DNA from: Candidatus Bathyarchaeota archaeon
GTDB lineage: Archaea > Thermoproteota > Bathyarchaeia > Bathyarchaeales > UBA233
NCBI GenBank assembly: GCA_025057795.1
Contig: JANXEP010000070.1
Location: forward strand, 1-54,031
Direction of reading: 5' to 3'
Length of the DNA: 54,031 nt
The number at the start of each line of letters is the position of its first letter. The first letter of the stretch is position 1. A program made the position numbers and the translations under genes. The notes beneath the pieces were generated by a model. It saw nothing but the letters and a program-made list of their open reading frames with translations, was not told the DNA's origin and made no database searches. This document shows, one piece after another, positions 7,976 to 16,837 of the stretch.

Positions 7976-8672
7976 AGTTAAAGGGTTAAACGTTTTGCGG
8001 GGAGCATTACCAGTTCTATGGGATGTCTCAGTTGAAGTCGGCAAGGGAGAAATTGTGGCTTTAATAGGCGCGAACGGTGCTGGAAAAACCACATTGTTAA
8101 GCACAGTGGCTGGACTGTTTAAACCATCATCGGGCACTATAGCGTTTAATGGCAAAGTAATTAACGGACTGCCACCTTACAAGATAGTAAATTTTGGGAT
8201 ATCATTCGTGCCAGAAGATAGGAAACTTTTCGCGCATATGACCGTGCGGGAAAACATTCTTCTAGGAGCATACGCTCCAAGAGGTGAAAACTCGAAAGAA
8301 GACATGCTAAAAATGGTTTACCAGCTTTTCTCAGTTTTGAAAGAGAGGGAAAACCAGCTGGCTGTAACGCTTAGCGGTGGAGAGCAACGAATGCTTGCAA
8401 TAGCTCGCGGTTTAATGTCGAATCCGGAACTGCTTATCTTGGATGAACCATCACAAGGACTCTCGCCGAAACTAACCATTGAAATATTTAAGGCTGTGGA
8501 AGAGCTTAAAAAACGTGGAGTCAGCATTTTACTGGCCGAGCAAAATGTCTACTACGCCTTAAAAGTGGCTGATAAAGCCTACGTAATGGAAACAGGCAGA
8601 ATAACCTTACAAGGAAAAGGCGAGGAGCTCTTAAGAAACAAGCATGTAAAGGAGGCGTTTTTGGGGCTTTAG
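7959..8672 (+). CDS. ABC transporter ATPase, branched-chain amino acid type (LivF-like)
   Basis: Second ATPase of the importer, 237 residues, with an intact Walker A (G-A-N-G-A-G-K-T-T), signature (L-S-G-G-E-Q) and Walker B (L-L-I-L-D-E-P-S-Q-G-L), and the switch region L-L-A-E-Q-N. An alternative ATG at 7968 lies inside the overlap with LivG. Its stop codon overlaps the stop of the oppositely oriented permease gene by four bases, so the transporter genes are split into two convergent units. Confidence 0.92.
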   Translation: MKPMLEVKGLNVLRGALPVLWDVSVEVGKGEIVALIGANGAGKTTLLSTVAGLFKPSSGTIAFNGKVINGLPPYKIVNFGISFVPEDRKLFAHMTVRENILLGAYAPRGENSKEDMLKMVYQLFSVLKERENQLAVTLSGGEQRMLAIARGLMSNPELLILDEPSQGLSPKLTIEIFKAVEELKKRGVSILLAEQNVYYALKVADKAYVMETGRITLQGKGEELLRNKHVKEAFLGL

Positions 8673-9613
8673 CCCGGCCCTTTTCTTCTCCACGGTTTAG
8701 TTGTCCTTACTTTTTCAATCGCTCCAGCAATGCCTTGCGGAATGAAAATAACTATGGCTACCAGAATGAATCCAAGAATTATCTTGTAGTACTGCGTAAA
8801 TGTCACACGAAGATATTCTCTTAAAAGCCATATGGCGACGGTTCCTACTATTGGACCATAAGCCACCCCAGCCCCGCCAAACAATGGCATTATAGCGGGC
8901 AAAAAGGAGTATTCCGCGTCGAAAGCTGTGTCAGGGTTTATAAATGCAAACCTCGGAGTGAAGCTACTTATCGCAAGGCTCATACACATAACACTAATCG
9001 CAAAGCCTAGGATTTTAAATAAACTGACGTTTACTCCTAAATGCACGGCGGCTTCCTCGTTTTCACCCACCATTCTTAATGCTAGGCCAATCTTAGTTCG
9101 TCTGAGGTAGAAAATTATTGAGAGTGCTACAATAGTTGCGGTCAACACTGAATAATACTGAGTGAAATCATCAAATCCAACAAGTATCACTGTTCCACTG
9201 GTTTTAATGACCCTTATTTCCCACCATTTAATAACATTTTTTAACACTTCGCTAAGCCCAAAGGTGAATATTGCAAAGTAAATACCCTTTAGTCTTAAGG
9301 TTACTGAGCCAACAGCCAAAGCTAGTAAAAAATTCACTCCACAAGCCATAAGCACTGCAACTGGGAAAGGCACAACGTGACCAAATTTAGCGATAATGTA
9401 GATGCTTAACCCAATAAAGGCCGCAGACCCTAATGAAACATAACGTGTAAGGCCTGAAAAGAAATGCCAGCTCATGGCAAACACTATCCACATGAAAATG
9501 CTGTTTAGAAACGAAAGGTAGTAAAATTCTAGAAAATAAGGGGCGAGCGCCAAAACTATAATAACTATGAAGAGGGGAATCATTTTTAACAGGGCTTTTT
9601 TATTCTTCAGCAT
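8669..9613 (-). CDS. ABC transporter permease, LivM-like
   Basis: Integral membrane permease of the importer. 314 residues, mostly hydrophobic, with about eight to nine predicted membrane spans and the family's cytoplasmic loop R-M-V-G-E-N-E-E-A-A-V-H-L-G-V-N, which contacts the ATPase. ATG 9613 is preceded by GGGAGATAAAG, a good ribosome binding site. LivH ends two bases upstream (9616), so these form one transcript with the substrate-binding protein. The C-terminus is basic, as expected for the cytoplasmic end. Confidence 0.92.
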   Translation of the reverse strand: MLKNKKALLKMIPLFIVIIVLALAPYFLEFYYLSFLNSIFMWIVFAMSWHFFSGLTRYVSLGSAAFIGLSIYIIAKFGHVVPFPVAVLMACGVNFLLALAVGSVTLRLKGIYFAIFTFGLSEVLKNVIKWWEIRVIKTSGTVILVGFDDFTQYYSVLTATIVALSIIFYLRRTKIGLALRMVGENEEAAVHLGVNVSLFKILGFAISVMCMSLAISSFTPRFAFINPDTAFDAEYSFLPAIMPLFGGAGVAYGPIVGTVAIWLLREYLRVTFTQYYKIILGFILVAIVIFIPQGIAGAIEKVRTTKPWRRKGPG

Positions 9614-9615
9614 CT

Positions 9616-10488
9616 TTATCTCCCAAAGAACCCTTTAGGTTTGACTATAAGTATTATGGCTAGAAGTGCATATAGGGCAACCAAAGTTAGGAGAGCGTCG
9701 ATCTTTGTTACTATATAGTAAACATATCCCATGAAAAATCCGCCCAACAGGCTTCCGACAAAACTCCCTGCACCGCCCATAATTATTACAGTTAAAGCAA
9801 TGAAAGTGTATACTGGACCAACAAAAGCCGTAAGATTTGAGTAGATCATGCACAACATTGATCCGGCTAAGGCGCTTAGTAAAACACCTAACCCAAAGGA
9901 TATCGCGTGGATTTTGAGAATGTTGATTCCGACCAGCTGGGCGCCTGTAGGTTCTTCCACAGTCGCCCTCATGGCTAAACCGAGTTTTGTAAATCGCAGT
10001 AGGAGATAAATGAGTATGCTAAAAATTACGGACGCTATTGCAGCAAATATCATGTTTTTCTGGAAACGTTCTCCAAAAATCAAAATAGATTCAGTAAGGT
10101 AAGGCGCTCCCATATATCCCAGTTTCAGAAATTCAAGAATAGATCGAACAGTATGCTGAATAATAAATTGAAGGCCGAAGCATGCAAGCAGTGACTTGAA
10201 TTCAAGCTCTTCAGCTGCCTTAGACGTACGAACTATCCTACGAAGAGCACTTGTCTGGATTAGCAAGCCGAAGATAAAAACAAGGGGCCCGCTGATTGCA
10301 AGGGAAACTATTGGATTAACATTGTAAGGAGGAAGAGAGAAAACATAGGTTATAAATGCGCCTAGCATTAGAAATTCTCCATGCGCAATATTCAGTATCC
10401 TGGTCACGCCGTATTGAAGGTTTAACCCTAGAGATATAAGGGCATATATGGCTCCTAAAATTGCTCCGCCTATGAGAACATCTATCAA
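9616..10488 (-). CDS. ABC transporter permease, LivH-like
   Basis: Second permease of the importer, 290 residues, with multiple membrane spans and the typical N-terminal segment L-N-L-Q-Y-G-V-T-R-I-L-N-I-A-H-G-E-F found in nearly all LivH proteins. The ATPase-contact loop A-M-R-A-T-V-E-E-P-T-G-A-Q-L-V-G-I is also present. The start is TTG 10488, supported by GGTGA seven bases upstream. It sits between the binding protein gene and LivM on the same strand. Confidence 0.92.
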   Translation of the reverse strand: MIDVLIGGAILGAIYALISLGLNLQYGVTRILNIAHGEFLMLGAFITYVFSLPPYNVNPIVSLAISGPLVFIFGLLIQTSALRRIVRTSKAAEELEFKSLLACFGLQFIIQHTVRSILEFLKLGYMGAPYLTESILIFGERFQKNMIFAAIASVIFSILIYLLLRFTKLGLAMRATVEEPTGAQLVGINILKIHAISFGLGVLLSALAGSMLCMIYSNLTAFVGPVYTFIALTVIIMGGAGSFVGSLLGGFFMGYVYYIVTKIDALLTLVALYALLAIILIVKPKGFFGR

Positions 10489-10547
10489 GTAAATTCACCA
10501 ACCCAGAAAAATAAAAATAGGGGCTTAATTAAAGGTTCCCCCCAAAG

Positions 10548-11900
10548 TTACGGCCATGGAGGCTTTGGACATATTATCTCCGCTGAGGCAACTTCCCTAG
10601 GCCAGACAACCTCCATCATTGTCCCGCCTTGCCACTGAGTTAATGTGCCTGCTACTTCAGATTGTGGACTTGCGCCAATTCTTAACTTGAACTTCCCTAG
10701 TATGGTGTCGAAAGATTGAGTTGCGAGCGCATCCCTTATTTTCTCCCTATTCAGCCCAACTTTCTCAACAGCTTGGAAGAGGGCTTCAAGGCCAGCATAG
10801 AAAGTTGCCGACGCGGGGAATGGGGGATAGCCCAAACGCTTTTCATGGTCTTCAGCCCATTGTTTCAGTTTGGGGGTATTGTAAGCCGTGGCAGGCCATC
10901 CGTCATAGTAACAAACTCCCTTCAAAAATTCTGGAGTGAATCCGTAGGGACCGAAAACTAAACCTGGAACCTCCACAGTTGGGCCACAGAATATGAGTTT
11001 GGGGTTAAAGGCCTGTGCCTTGCATGCAGTTAAGAACAGAGCAGCTTCGTAGCCTGCTTTAATTACAACATCTACATTTGCAGCCTTAAGCTTGGTTATC
11101 AACGGAGTGAAATCGGTGATGTCCATGGGATATCCTTCGTAAACAGGGATCTCAAAACCCGCTATGTATAGTTCACGGTAAATTGCTGCAGCGTATTCAA
11201 CACCATGTTGCGCACTGTGGAAAATTATTCCTACCCTTCTAATGGGCGATATATTCTTGTTTACATACGTCAACATTTCCGCAACTTCTTCACCCGTCTC
11301 ATATGGCGGTCCAAGCGTTATGAATGAATATGTGTACTCACCACGTTTCATCCTCTCGCAAATCACATCTGAACCCACCGTCAGAGCAACCACTGGATAT
11401 TTGTACTTCTCAAACAGTGGGAAAGCTGCAAAGTTGAATTCTGTGCCCCACGGCGCAAACATGAGGTCAACTTTTTCCACGGTCATTAATCGCTCTATAA
11501 GCAGAAGCATTTTTTCAACGGACCATTCGTCGTCATAAGCTTTAAGTTCTATAGGTATCCGTCTACCATATTCCGGCACGTAAATTCCGCCTTTCGCATT
11601 ATAATCTTCAACAATCATAGAATAGTAGGCATGGTGCAATGCACATACGGGGGCAACTGGACCCGACATGGTGTGGACGACTCCGATAACTATTTTATCT
11701 TTGGGTGGGGGAGTTGGCTTAGGTGTTGGAGTAGGTGTAGGTGTTGGAGTAGGTCTAACAGGCGTGGGTGTAGGTGTAGGCGTTGGAGTAGGTCCTGGGA
11801 GGGTTGTATAATAGTAGGCTGCACCGGCTATAACTGCAACGATTATGATTATGGCGATTATTGCCGCTTGCATTTTGGTGATTGCTTCCTTGGTTGACAT
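10548..11900 (-). CDS. ABC transporter substrate-binding lipoprotein-like protein (LivK type), membrane anchored
   Basis: Captures the transported solute outside the cell. 450 residues: a short cytoplasmic N-terminus, one hydrophobic anchor or signal segment (A-A-I-I-A-I-I-I-I-V-A-V-I-A-G-A-A-Y-Y, about residues 12-31), a Thr-Pro repeat linker of some 35 residues (to about residue 67), then a type I periplasmic-binding fold beginning I-V-I-G-V-V-H-T-M-S-G-P. There is no lipobox Cys, so anchoring is by the membrane segment. GGAGGAATTTTT precedes ATG 11900. The closest group is branched-chain amino acid/amide (HAAT) receptors; aromatic acids are a plausible ligand here by context only. Confidence 0.9.
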   Translation of the reverse strand: MSTKEAITKMQAAIIAIIIIVAVIAGAAYYYTTLPGPTPTPTPTPTPVRPTPTPTPTPTPKPTPPPKDKIVIGVVHTMSGPVAPVCALHHAYYSMIVEDYNAKGGIYVPEYGRRIPIELKAYDDEWSVEKMLLLIERLMTVEKVDLMFAPWGTEFNFAAFPLFEKYKYPVVALTVGSDVICERMKRGEYTYSFITLGPPYETGEEVAEMLTYVNKNISPIRRVGIIFHSAQHGVEYAAAIYRELYIAGFEIPVYEGYPMDITDFTPLITKLKAANVDVVIKAGYEAALFLTACKAQAFNPKLIFCGPTVEVPGLVFGPYGFTPEFLKGVCYYDGWPATAYNTPKLKQWAEDHEKRLGYPPFPASATFYAGLEALFQAVEKVGLNREKIRDALATQSFDTILGKFKLRIGASPQSEVAGTLTQWQGGTMMEVVWPREVASAEIICPKPPWP

Positions 11901-12055
11901 AAAAATTCCTCCATTTTAAGCAATTATTTTTATCAATATGTCTTATTATTTAAAACTTGCGACATGTCCATAGTGAGCAGATCTTGAGCGCAGCTCTTCA
12001 TATGCCTTAGTGAGTATCTAAACTTTATTAAAAGTAAAGGGCCAAAATTGAGAAT

Positions 12056-12706
12056 TCAAATTCGCCCCTTTCCCTTTCGCCCCATAATCCGCCTCTTAGG
12101 TTTCGCTAAAACTCCATAAAACAGTAAGAAAAAACCAATAAGACACATTAAAGTTCCCGGTCCTAAAAAGGGGTAAGAAATAGTTGGCAATTTTCCAATA
12201 AGTTTTATAGCGCCGGAAATGTTTACAGAAACTGCCCCCTCGTTTATTATATCCAAAAAATCGGCATTGGTCCCGTCAATTCTAACCCTTTTAAATATGC
12301 GGCTTCCGCTTTCATCAAATATTACTGTTAAATTGTACTTAGGTGGCAATTGCGGATCGTGAAACTGATAATTGGTTAGCGAGTTATCGGTCGACGATAT
12401 AGATCCCACGCGGACTCTGACAGGACCAGAGGCAGATATGTCTAAATCCAAATATAGTTCAAGGATTTCTCCGCTCTCTAAAAGCGCCTTTTTTTGAGGA
12501 TTGCCTTTTGCCCGACTTATGAAGGCGTAGCCTGTGGAGTTAAATTCATTTGCGTCATGATTCCAATGGGGATATAATGTTGAAGGGGTTATAGGGTTCC
12601 ACTCGTCTATCACGTATTCAACAACACGTTTTTCTTGCACCGAAATAGCCAGAACAAATCCCATTGCAATAATAACCAAAGCAGCCGCAACAACACTTTT
12701 TTTCAT
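12056..12706 (-). CDS. Membrane-anchored exported protein of unknown function
   Basis: Not recognised. About 216 residues with an N-terminal hydrophobic segment after M-K-K (signal or anchor), an extracellular beta-rich domain of about 150 residues with several possible N-glycosylation sites (N-S-T, N-L-T, N-I-S), a C-terminal membrane span (about L-G-P-G-T-L-M-C-L-I-G-F-F-L-L-F) and a strongly basic tail (K-P-K-R-R, R-K-G-K-G-R). An ATG at 12727 would add seven residues; ATG 12706 is closer to the GGGAT stretch and gives a normal signal start. It lies alone between the transporter and the alcohol dehydrogenase. Confidence 0.6.
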   Translation of the reverse strand: MKKSVVAAALVIIAMGFVLAISVQEKRVVEYVIDEWNPITPSTLYPHWNHDANEFNSTGYAFISRAKGNPQKKALLESGEILELYLDLDISASGPVRVRVGSISSTDNSLTNYQFHDPQLPPKYNLTVIFDESGSRIFKRVRIDGTNADFLDIINEGAVSVNISGAIKLIGKLPTISYPFLGPGTLMCLIGFFLLFYGVLAKPKRRIMGRKGKGRI

Positions 12707-12836
12707 TTTATCCCTATAAATAATCAATAGGCGCCTTTAAAAACTAGTTCCTCGCATCGCATCGCATCTCGTTTAAGTGTGAAATATAAAAAGGAGGATT
12801 AGAGCGAAGGATTATTCCCCCATCCCTATTTTGAAA

Positions 12837-13862
12837 TCAAGGTTTAATTACGCATCTGCCCAGTATCTGCCCTTTCTTAAGCTGTTCAAACGCCTCGTTG
12901 ACCTCTCCGAGTTTGAAAACTTTTGTTGTTATGGGTTTAACTATGCCTCCTTTAGCCAGGGCAACAACGTCGAGGAGATCTTTATGTGTTCCAACCTTCA
13001 CGCCTGTTATTGTTAACTCGTAATTCACTGCGTCGTTTGGCATGCATTTCAGTGGGCTGGGCCCTACACCGATTATGAGAAGCCGTCCGAGTACTCCCAG
13101 CATTTTTAGCCCATGCTCAAGGGTCTGCTCGAAGCCGACAAAGTCTAAAACCACGTTTGCACCGCGCCCGCCCGTTATTTTAAGAACCTCGCCCACGGGA
13201 TCTTTAGAAGCGTCAACGGTGTAGTCTGCTCCAAACTTTTTAGCCATTTCCAGTTTTTCTTTGGATCTGCTTACGGCTATAACCGTAGCTCCAATGGCTT
13301 TCGCAATCTGAACGGCGAAAGTGCCTAATCCTCCAGCACCATAGACTACAACTGTATCGCTGGGGGTTACTCCCGCCTTTCTTATAGATCTGAACGATGT
13401 AACTCCGCCACAAGCTAAAGGTGCTACGTCTTCCGGCTTCAGATTCCCAATGGGGATAAGGGACTTGGCCGGAACCTTTATGTACTCGGCGTATCCTCCA
13501 TCCCTTGCAAACCCTATTGGGCTAATGTATAGGCAACAGTTTTCAACCCCTGTCCTGCACATTATGCATGAGCCGCACGAGTAAGCCGTCCAGGAGTCAA
13601 TTAGTACTCGATCGCCAGTTTTGAAATCGGTTACCTCGGAACCTACCTCGACAATTTTTCCAGCAATCTCGTGGCCTAAAGTCCAAGGTCTCTTCCCGCC
13701 AAACATCTCCGTTGTCAAAGCTCCTTCAGCAAAATGGAGATCGGTGTGGCAAACACCACAAGCCTCGATTTTAACTAAGGCCTCTTTGGGTCCAGGCTTG
13801 GACACTTCCACCTCATCCATTCTGAGGGGCTGTTTATATTCATGTAACCTCATAGCTTTCAT
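12837..13862 (-). CDS. Zinc-dependent alcohol dehydrogenase (MDR superfamily)
   Basis: NAD(P)-dependent oxidation of an alcohol or reduction of an aldehyde. 341 residues: GroES-like domain with the catalytic zinc ligands Cys35 and the His of G-H-E, a structural zinc loop C-G-S-C-I-M-C-R-T-G-V-E-N-C, then a Rossmann domain with Y-G-A-G-G-L-G-T-F. Length and motifs match archaeal and bacterial AdhP/AdhA-type enzymes. It differs clearly from the Had-like dehydrogenase at 39939-41045, so it is not a duplicate of that gene. Substrate unknown; an aromatic or short-chain alcohol is possible. Confidence 0.88.
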   Translation of the reverse strand: MKAMRLHEYKQPLRMDEVEVSKPGPKEALVKIEACGVCHTDLHFAEGALTTEMFGGKRPWTLGHEIAGKIVEVGSEVTDFKTGDRVLIDSWTAYSCGSCIMCRTGVENCCLYISPIGFARDGGYAEYIKVPAKSLIPIGNLKPEDVAPLACGGVTSFRSIRKAGVTPSDTVVVYGAGGLGTFAVQIAKAIGATVIAVSRSKEKLEMAKKFGADYTVDASKDPVGEVLKITGGRGANVVLDFVGFEQTLEHGLKMLGVLGRLLIIGVGPSPLKCMPNDAVNYELTITGVKVGTHKDLLDVVALAKGGIVKPITTKVFKLGEVNEAFEQLKKGQILGRCVIKP

Positions 13863-14121
13863 AATTTAACCCCACTTTTTGTATAGAGATGGTTATGTTT
13901 TTAATCTTTCTGCAGCAATAAGTGGAAAACTACATGGGGTTAAACTGCAACGTATGTTTTTCGGGAAGCGCGCCTCTTAGTTGCTGAGATAGAATGAACA
14001 GCCCTGAGCAAAAGCTTTATAATATAAGATTCTTTTCCTCGGTTTATACTCAGCTCCCAAAAAGCATGCAAAAGTTGATATGCTGGCTTCAAAAATGAGA
14101 TACATCTAAAAGGTGTCAGAC

Positions 14122-15420
14122 ATGGAGAAAAACGTCCTCGTGGTTGGCGCTGGAATAACGGGTATTCAAGCCTCACTAGATCTGGCAGAAGCTGGAATTA
14201 GCGTATACCTTGTGGAAAAAGCGCCGAGCATAGGCGGTCGTATGGCACAGTTTGACAAGATTTACCCAACTCTTGACAGTAGCCTTGAAATGCTAATGCC
14301 CAAAATGGTTAAGGTTGCCGAACACCCGAACATAAAACTGTTAACCAACACGGAAGTTGCCGGTGTCGAAGGGTCCCTTGAAAGCTACAGGGTGAAAATT
14401 CTCAGAAAACCTCGGTATGTCAACGAAAATAAATGTACCGGTTGTGGTGCATGCATAGAAGTTTGCCCGGTCAGCGTGCCAGACAGATTTAACGAGGGCC
14501 TTAGTCAGACACGTGCAATATCCATATACTCGCCAAATGCTGTTCCAAAAGTGGCTACGATAAACCCTGAGTACTGCATACAGCTAAGCGGCAAAGGAAA
14601 ATGCGCAAAATGTGCTGAGGTGTGCGAACCAAAAGCTGTAGACTTTGAACAAAAACCAGAAACAAGCAGCCTTAATGTTGGAGCCATAATTTTGGCTGTA
14701 GGTGCTGAAATTTTTGATGCAACAAAAGCGCCTGAGATGGGTTATGGCCGATTCAAAAATGTTGTCTCGAACATAGAGTTTGAGAGGATATTGGCGGTTT
14801 CCGGTCCTACCGGGGGTAAAATTCTCTGCCCGCAAAACGGCAAAACGCCAAAATGTATAGTTTTCGTGTCATGCGTTGGTTGTCGTGATAAACGTTTCTA
14901 CCAGCATTGCTGCCATGTGGGATGCATGGTAAACATTAAACAGGCTATAACTGCACGCGAAAAGCTTGGAGACGACGCTGAAATATACGTATGCTTCAAT
15001 GACATTCGGGCTTTTGGTAAAGGTTATGAAGAACTCTACGAGAAAGCAAGAAGTTTAGGTATAAACTTTCTAGCAGGGATTCCCGCTGAGGTGCGTGGTA
15101 ATTCTGATGGGGCGCTTTACGTAGGCGTTTATGAAAAAACCCTGAATAGATTGCTGGAAATACATGCAGACTTGGTGGTTCTCACCAATGGTGTTGTGCC
15201 CAAAGAAGATTTTGCACAAATAAGCAAGCTATTTCATATCCCTATAGGCGCCGACGGTTTCCTCCAAGAAGCCCACCCGAAACTGCGGCCCTTCGAGAGC
15301 CCTGTGGCGGGGATTTTTCTAGCAGGAACATGCTCTGGACCTAAGGGCATTTCTGAAAGCATCGCACAAGCAAGCGGTGCAGCGGCAAAAGCAATTATCC
15401 TTCTATCTAGAAGAAGTTGA
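14122..15420 (+). CDS. HdrA-like FAD/iron-sulfur protein (short form, missing family cysteines)
   Basis: Flavin-based electron hub related to heterodisulfide reductase subunit A. 432 residues: Rossmann FAD site V-V-G-A-G-I-T-G at the N-terminus, an inserted ferredoxin segment starting C-T-G-C-G-A-C-I-E-V-C-P (residues 105-115), a further Cys group (C-A-K-C-A-E-V-C-E-P) and a second nucleotide-binding part. Residues 49-62 read Y-P-T-L-D-S-S-L-E-M-L-M-P-K: HdrA proper has Cys after the Asp and again three residues later, so cluster ligands next to the flavin are gone. The SD AGGTG (14111-14115) favours ATG 14122 over GTG 14113. HdrC- and HdrB-like genes follow immediately. Confidence 0.85.
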   Translation: MEKNVLVVGAGITGIQASLDLAEAGISVYLVEKAPSIGGRMAQFDKIYPTLDSSLEMLMPKMVKVAEHPNIKLLTNTEVAGVEGSLESYRVKILRKPRYVNENKCTGCGACIEVCPVSVPDRFNEGLSQTRAISIYSPNAVPKVATINPEYCIQLSGKGKCAKCAEVCEPKAVDFEQKPETSSLNVGAIILAVGAEIFDATKAPEMGYGRFKNVVSNIEFERILAVSGPTGGKILCPQNGKTPKCIVFVSCVGCRDKRFYQHCCHVGCMVNIKQAITAREKLGDDAEIYVCFNDIRAFGKGYEELYEKARSLGINFLAGIPAEVRGNSDGALYVGVYEKTLNRLLEIHADLVVLTNGVVPKEDFAQISKLFHIPIGADGFLQEAHPKLRPFESPVAGIFLAGTCSGPKGISESIAQASGAAAKAIILLSRRS

Positions 15421-15429
15421 GGGCTTGAA

Positions 15430-15936
15430 ATGTTAACGGATATAACGTTAATGCTCAAGCCAAACGAAGAGCTATATAAAAAAATCCTAGGAAAAATAGT
15501 TAAGACGGAGCTTCTGGAATGTTTCCAGTGTTCAAGATGCACGGGTGGCTGTACAGCCTTCAAGCTTCTGGAGCTAGTTCCGCATGAAGTGATAAAGCTG
15601 GTTAAACTAGGCTTTGTAGAGAACCTAGTTAACTCGGATATAATATGGACATGCGCCTCATGCCTACAATGCACAGAGCGATGCCCTCAACGGGCCTCAC
15701 CCTATCATGTGATAGTAGCCTTGAGAAATACAGCTGTAGAAACGCAGACAAAGGTTCCGGAGGCTTACTTGAAGGCAGTTTCTCAGATTCTTGAAACTGG
15801 ACTTATGCAGCCCATTGAAAAAATAACAACCAAGAAAATGGAAACACTGGATAGAGACAAGCTAAACCTACCAAAGATAAGGTTTCCAAGCGAAGAATTC
15901 AAAGCTAATTTCCTAAAAACCCTAGGGGAGTTATAG
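15430..15936 (+). CDS. HdrC-like iron-sulfur protein
   Basis: Electron-transfer subunit with two [4Fe-4S] clusters. 168 residues; the cluster motifs are C-F-Q-C-S-R-C-T-G-G-C and C-A-S-C-L-Q-C-T-E-R-C-P, both complete. This is the size and layout of heterodisulfide reductase subunit C. GAGGG precedes ATG 15430, and only nine bases separate it from HdrA. It should pass electrons between the HdrA-like flavoprotein and the HdrB-like subunit, whose gene begins two bases after its stop. Confidence 0.88.
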   Translation: MLTDITLMLKPNEELYKKILGKIVKTELLECFQCSRCTGGCTAFKLLELVPHEVIKLVKLGFVENLVNSDIIWTCASCLQCTERCPQRASPYHVIVALRNTAVETQTKVPEAYLKAVSQILETGLMQPIEKITTKKMETLDRDKLNLPKIRFPSEEFKANFLKTLGEL

Positions 15937-15938
15937 CC

Positions 15939-16826
15939 ATGAAAGTTGCAGTTTTCTGGGGCTGCAGGATACTTACCTCACAATACGCGTATGAAATGTC
16001 GACGCGTCAAGTCTTGCCTAGATTCGGGATTGAGCTTGTCGATTTAAAAGAGATGCATTGTTGCGGGAACGCAATCGAAAGTGTAAACAAGTTTGCCGCA
16101 GCTTACATGGCGGCGAGGGCCATTGCGCTTGCTAACGAAACAGGGATTAAGGATTTGTTGTTTCCATGTGGTAGATGCCATTTCACCGTATCAGAGACTA
16201 AACGTATGCTAGCTTTGGACAAGGTGCTTGAGGAGAAAATCGCTAGATTACTCAATGAGGAAAGATTGAAGTACTCTTCTGAAATCAGATTGTGGCACGT
16301 TGTTGACCTTTTGCACGATGTAGTGGGTGTAGGCAAAATTAAGGAAAACGTAAAAATACCCTTGAAGGGGCTGAAGTTAGCAAGCCATATTGGCTGCCAA
16401 GCCATCAGGCCAAGCTACATGGAGAGGGTGGACAGCCCTGAAAACCCCAAGAAGATGGACGCATTGATTGAAGCATTAGGGGCAGAAAGTGTAGAGTACC
16501 CTGAAAAGTTGGACTGTTGCGGTGCAGCCTTGATGTTTTCCCACCCGGACGCAGCCCTCAGCCTCACAGGAGCAAAGTTGAACGCACTGCAAAAGCTTAG
16601 ACTTGACGGGCTTGTCGATTCATGCCCAGCAGGCCACGCGATGTTTGACACTAAACAAGAGGAAGCTGCGTCGATAATTGGCAGTAAGCTTTCTTTGCCA
16701 GTTTTATATTACACTCAATTGTTGGGTTTAGCTTTGGGTGTAGAAGCAAAAGATTTGGGCCTGCATTTAAACAAAAGTTCAATAGAAAGAATCTTGGAAA
16801 GGCTAAATTTAACAAGCGACTTATAA
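15939..16826 (+). CDS. HdrB-like CCG-domain protein (one cysteine of second motif replaced)
   Basis: Counterpart of the catalytic subunit of heterodisulfide reductase, 295 residues with two CCG domains. The first is complete: Cys9, Cys41-Cys42-Gly, and Cys77-x-x-Cys80. The second has Cys153, Cys193-Cys194-Gly and Cys229, but the final C-x-x-C reads C-P-A-G-H, so Gly232 replaces the last Cys. One of the two non-cubane clusters may therefore be altered or absent, and CoM-S-S-CoB reduction is doubtful. A good SD (GGGGAG) precedes ATG 15939. The operon with HdrA/HdrC suggests an electron-transfer module for another oxidoreductase. Confidence 0.86.
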   Translation: MKVAVFWGCRILTSQYAYEMSTRQVLPRFGIELVDLKEMHCCGNAIESVNKFAAAYMAARAIALANETGIKDLLFPCGRCHFTVSETKRMLALDKVLEEKIARLLNEERLKYSSEIRLWHVVDLLHDVVGVGKIKENVKIPLKGLKLASHIGCQAIRPSYMERVDSPENPKKMDALIEALGAESVEYPEKLDCCGAALMFSHPDAALSLTGAKLNALQKLRLDGLVDSCPAGHAMFDTKQEEAASIIGSKLSLPVLYYTQLLGLALGVEAKDLGLHLNKSSIERILERLNLTSDL

Positions 16827-16837
16827 GACGTGAACAG

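Noticed and set aside
11700..11800. Short tandem repeats resembling a CRISPR array
   Set aside because: Units are in frame, code for Thr-Pro and have no spacers; they are part of the binding protein.
14122..16826. Methanogenic heterodisulfide reductase HdrABC
   Set aside because: Key Cys in HdrA and HdrB are missing, and there are no Mcr or Mvh genes in the window.
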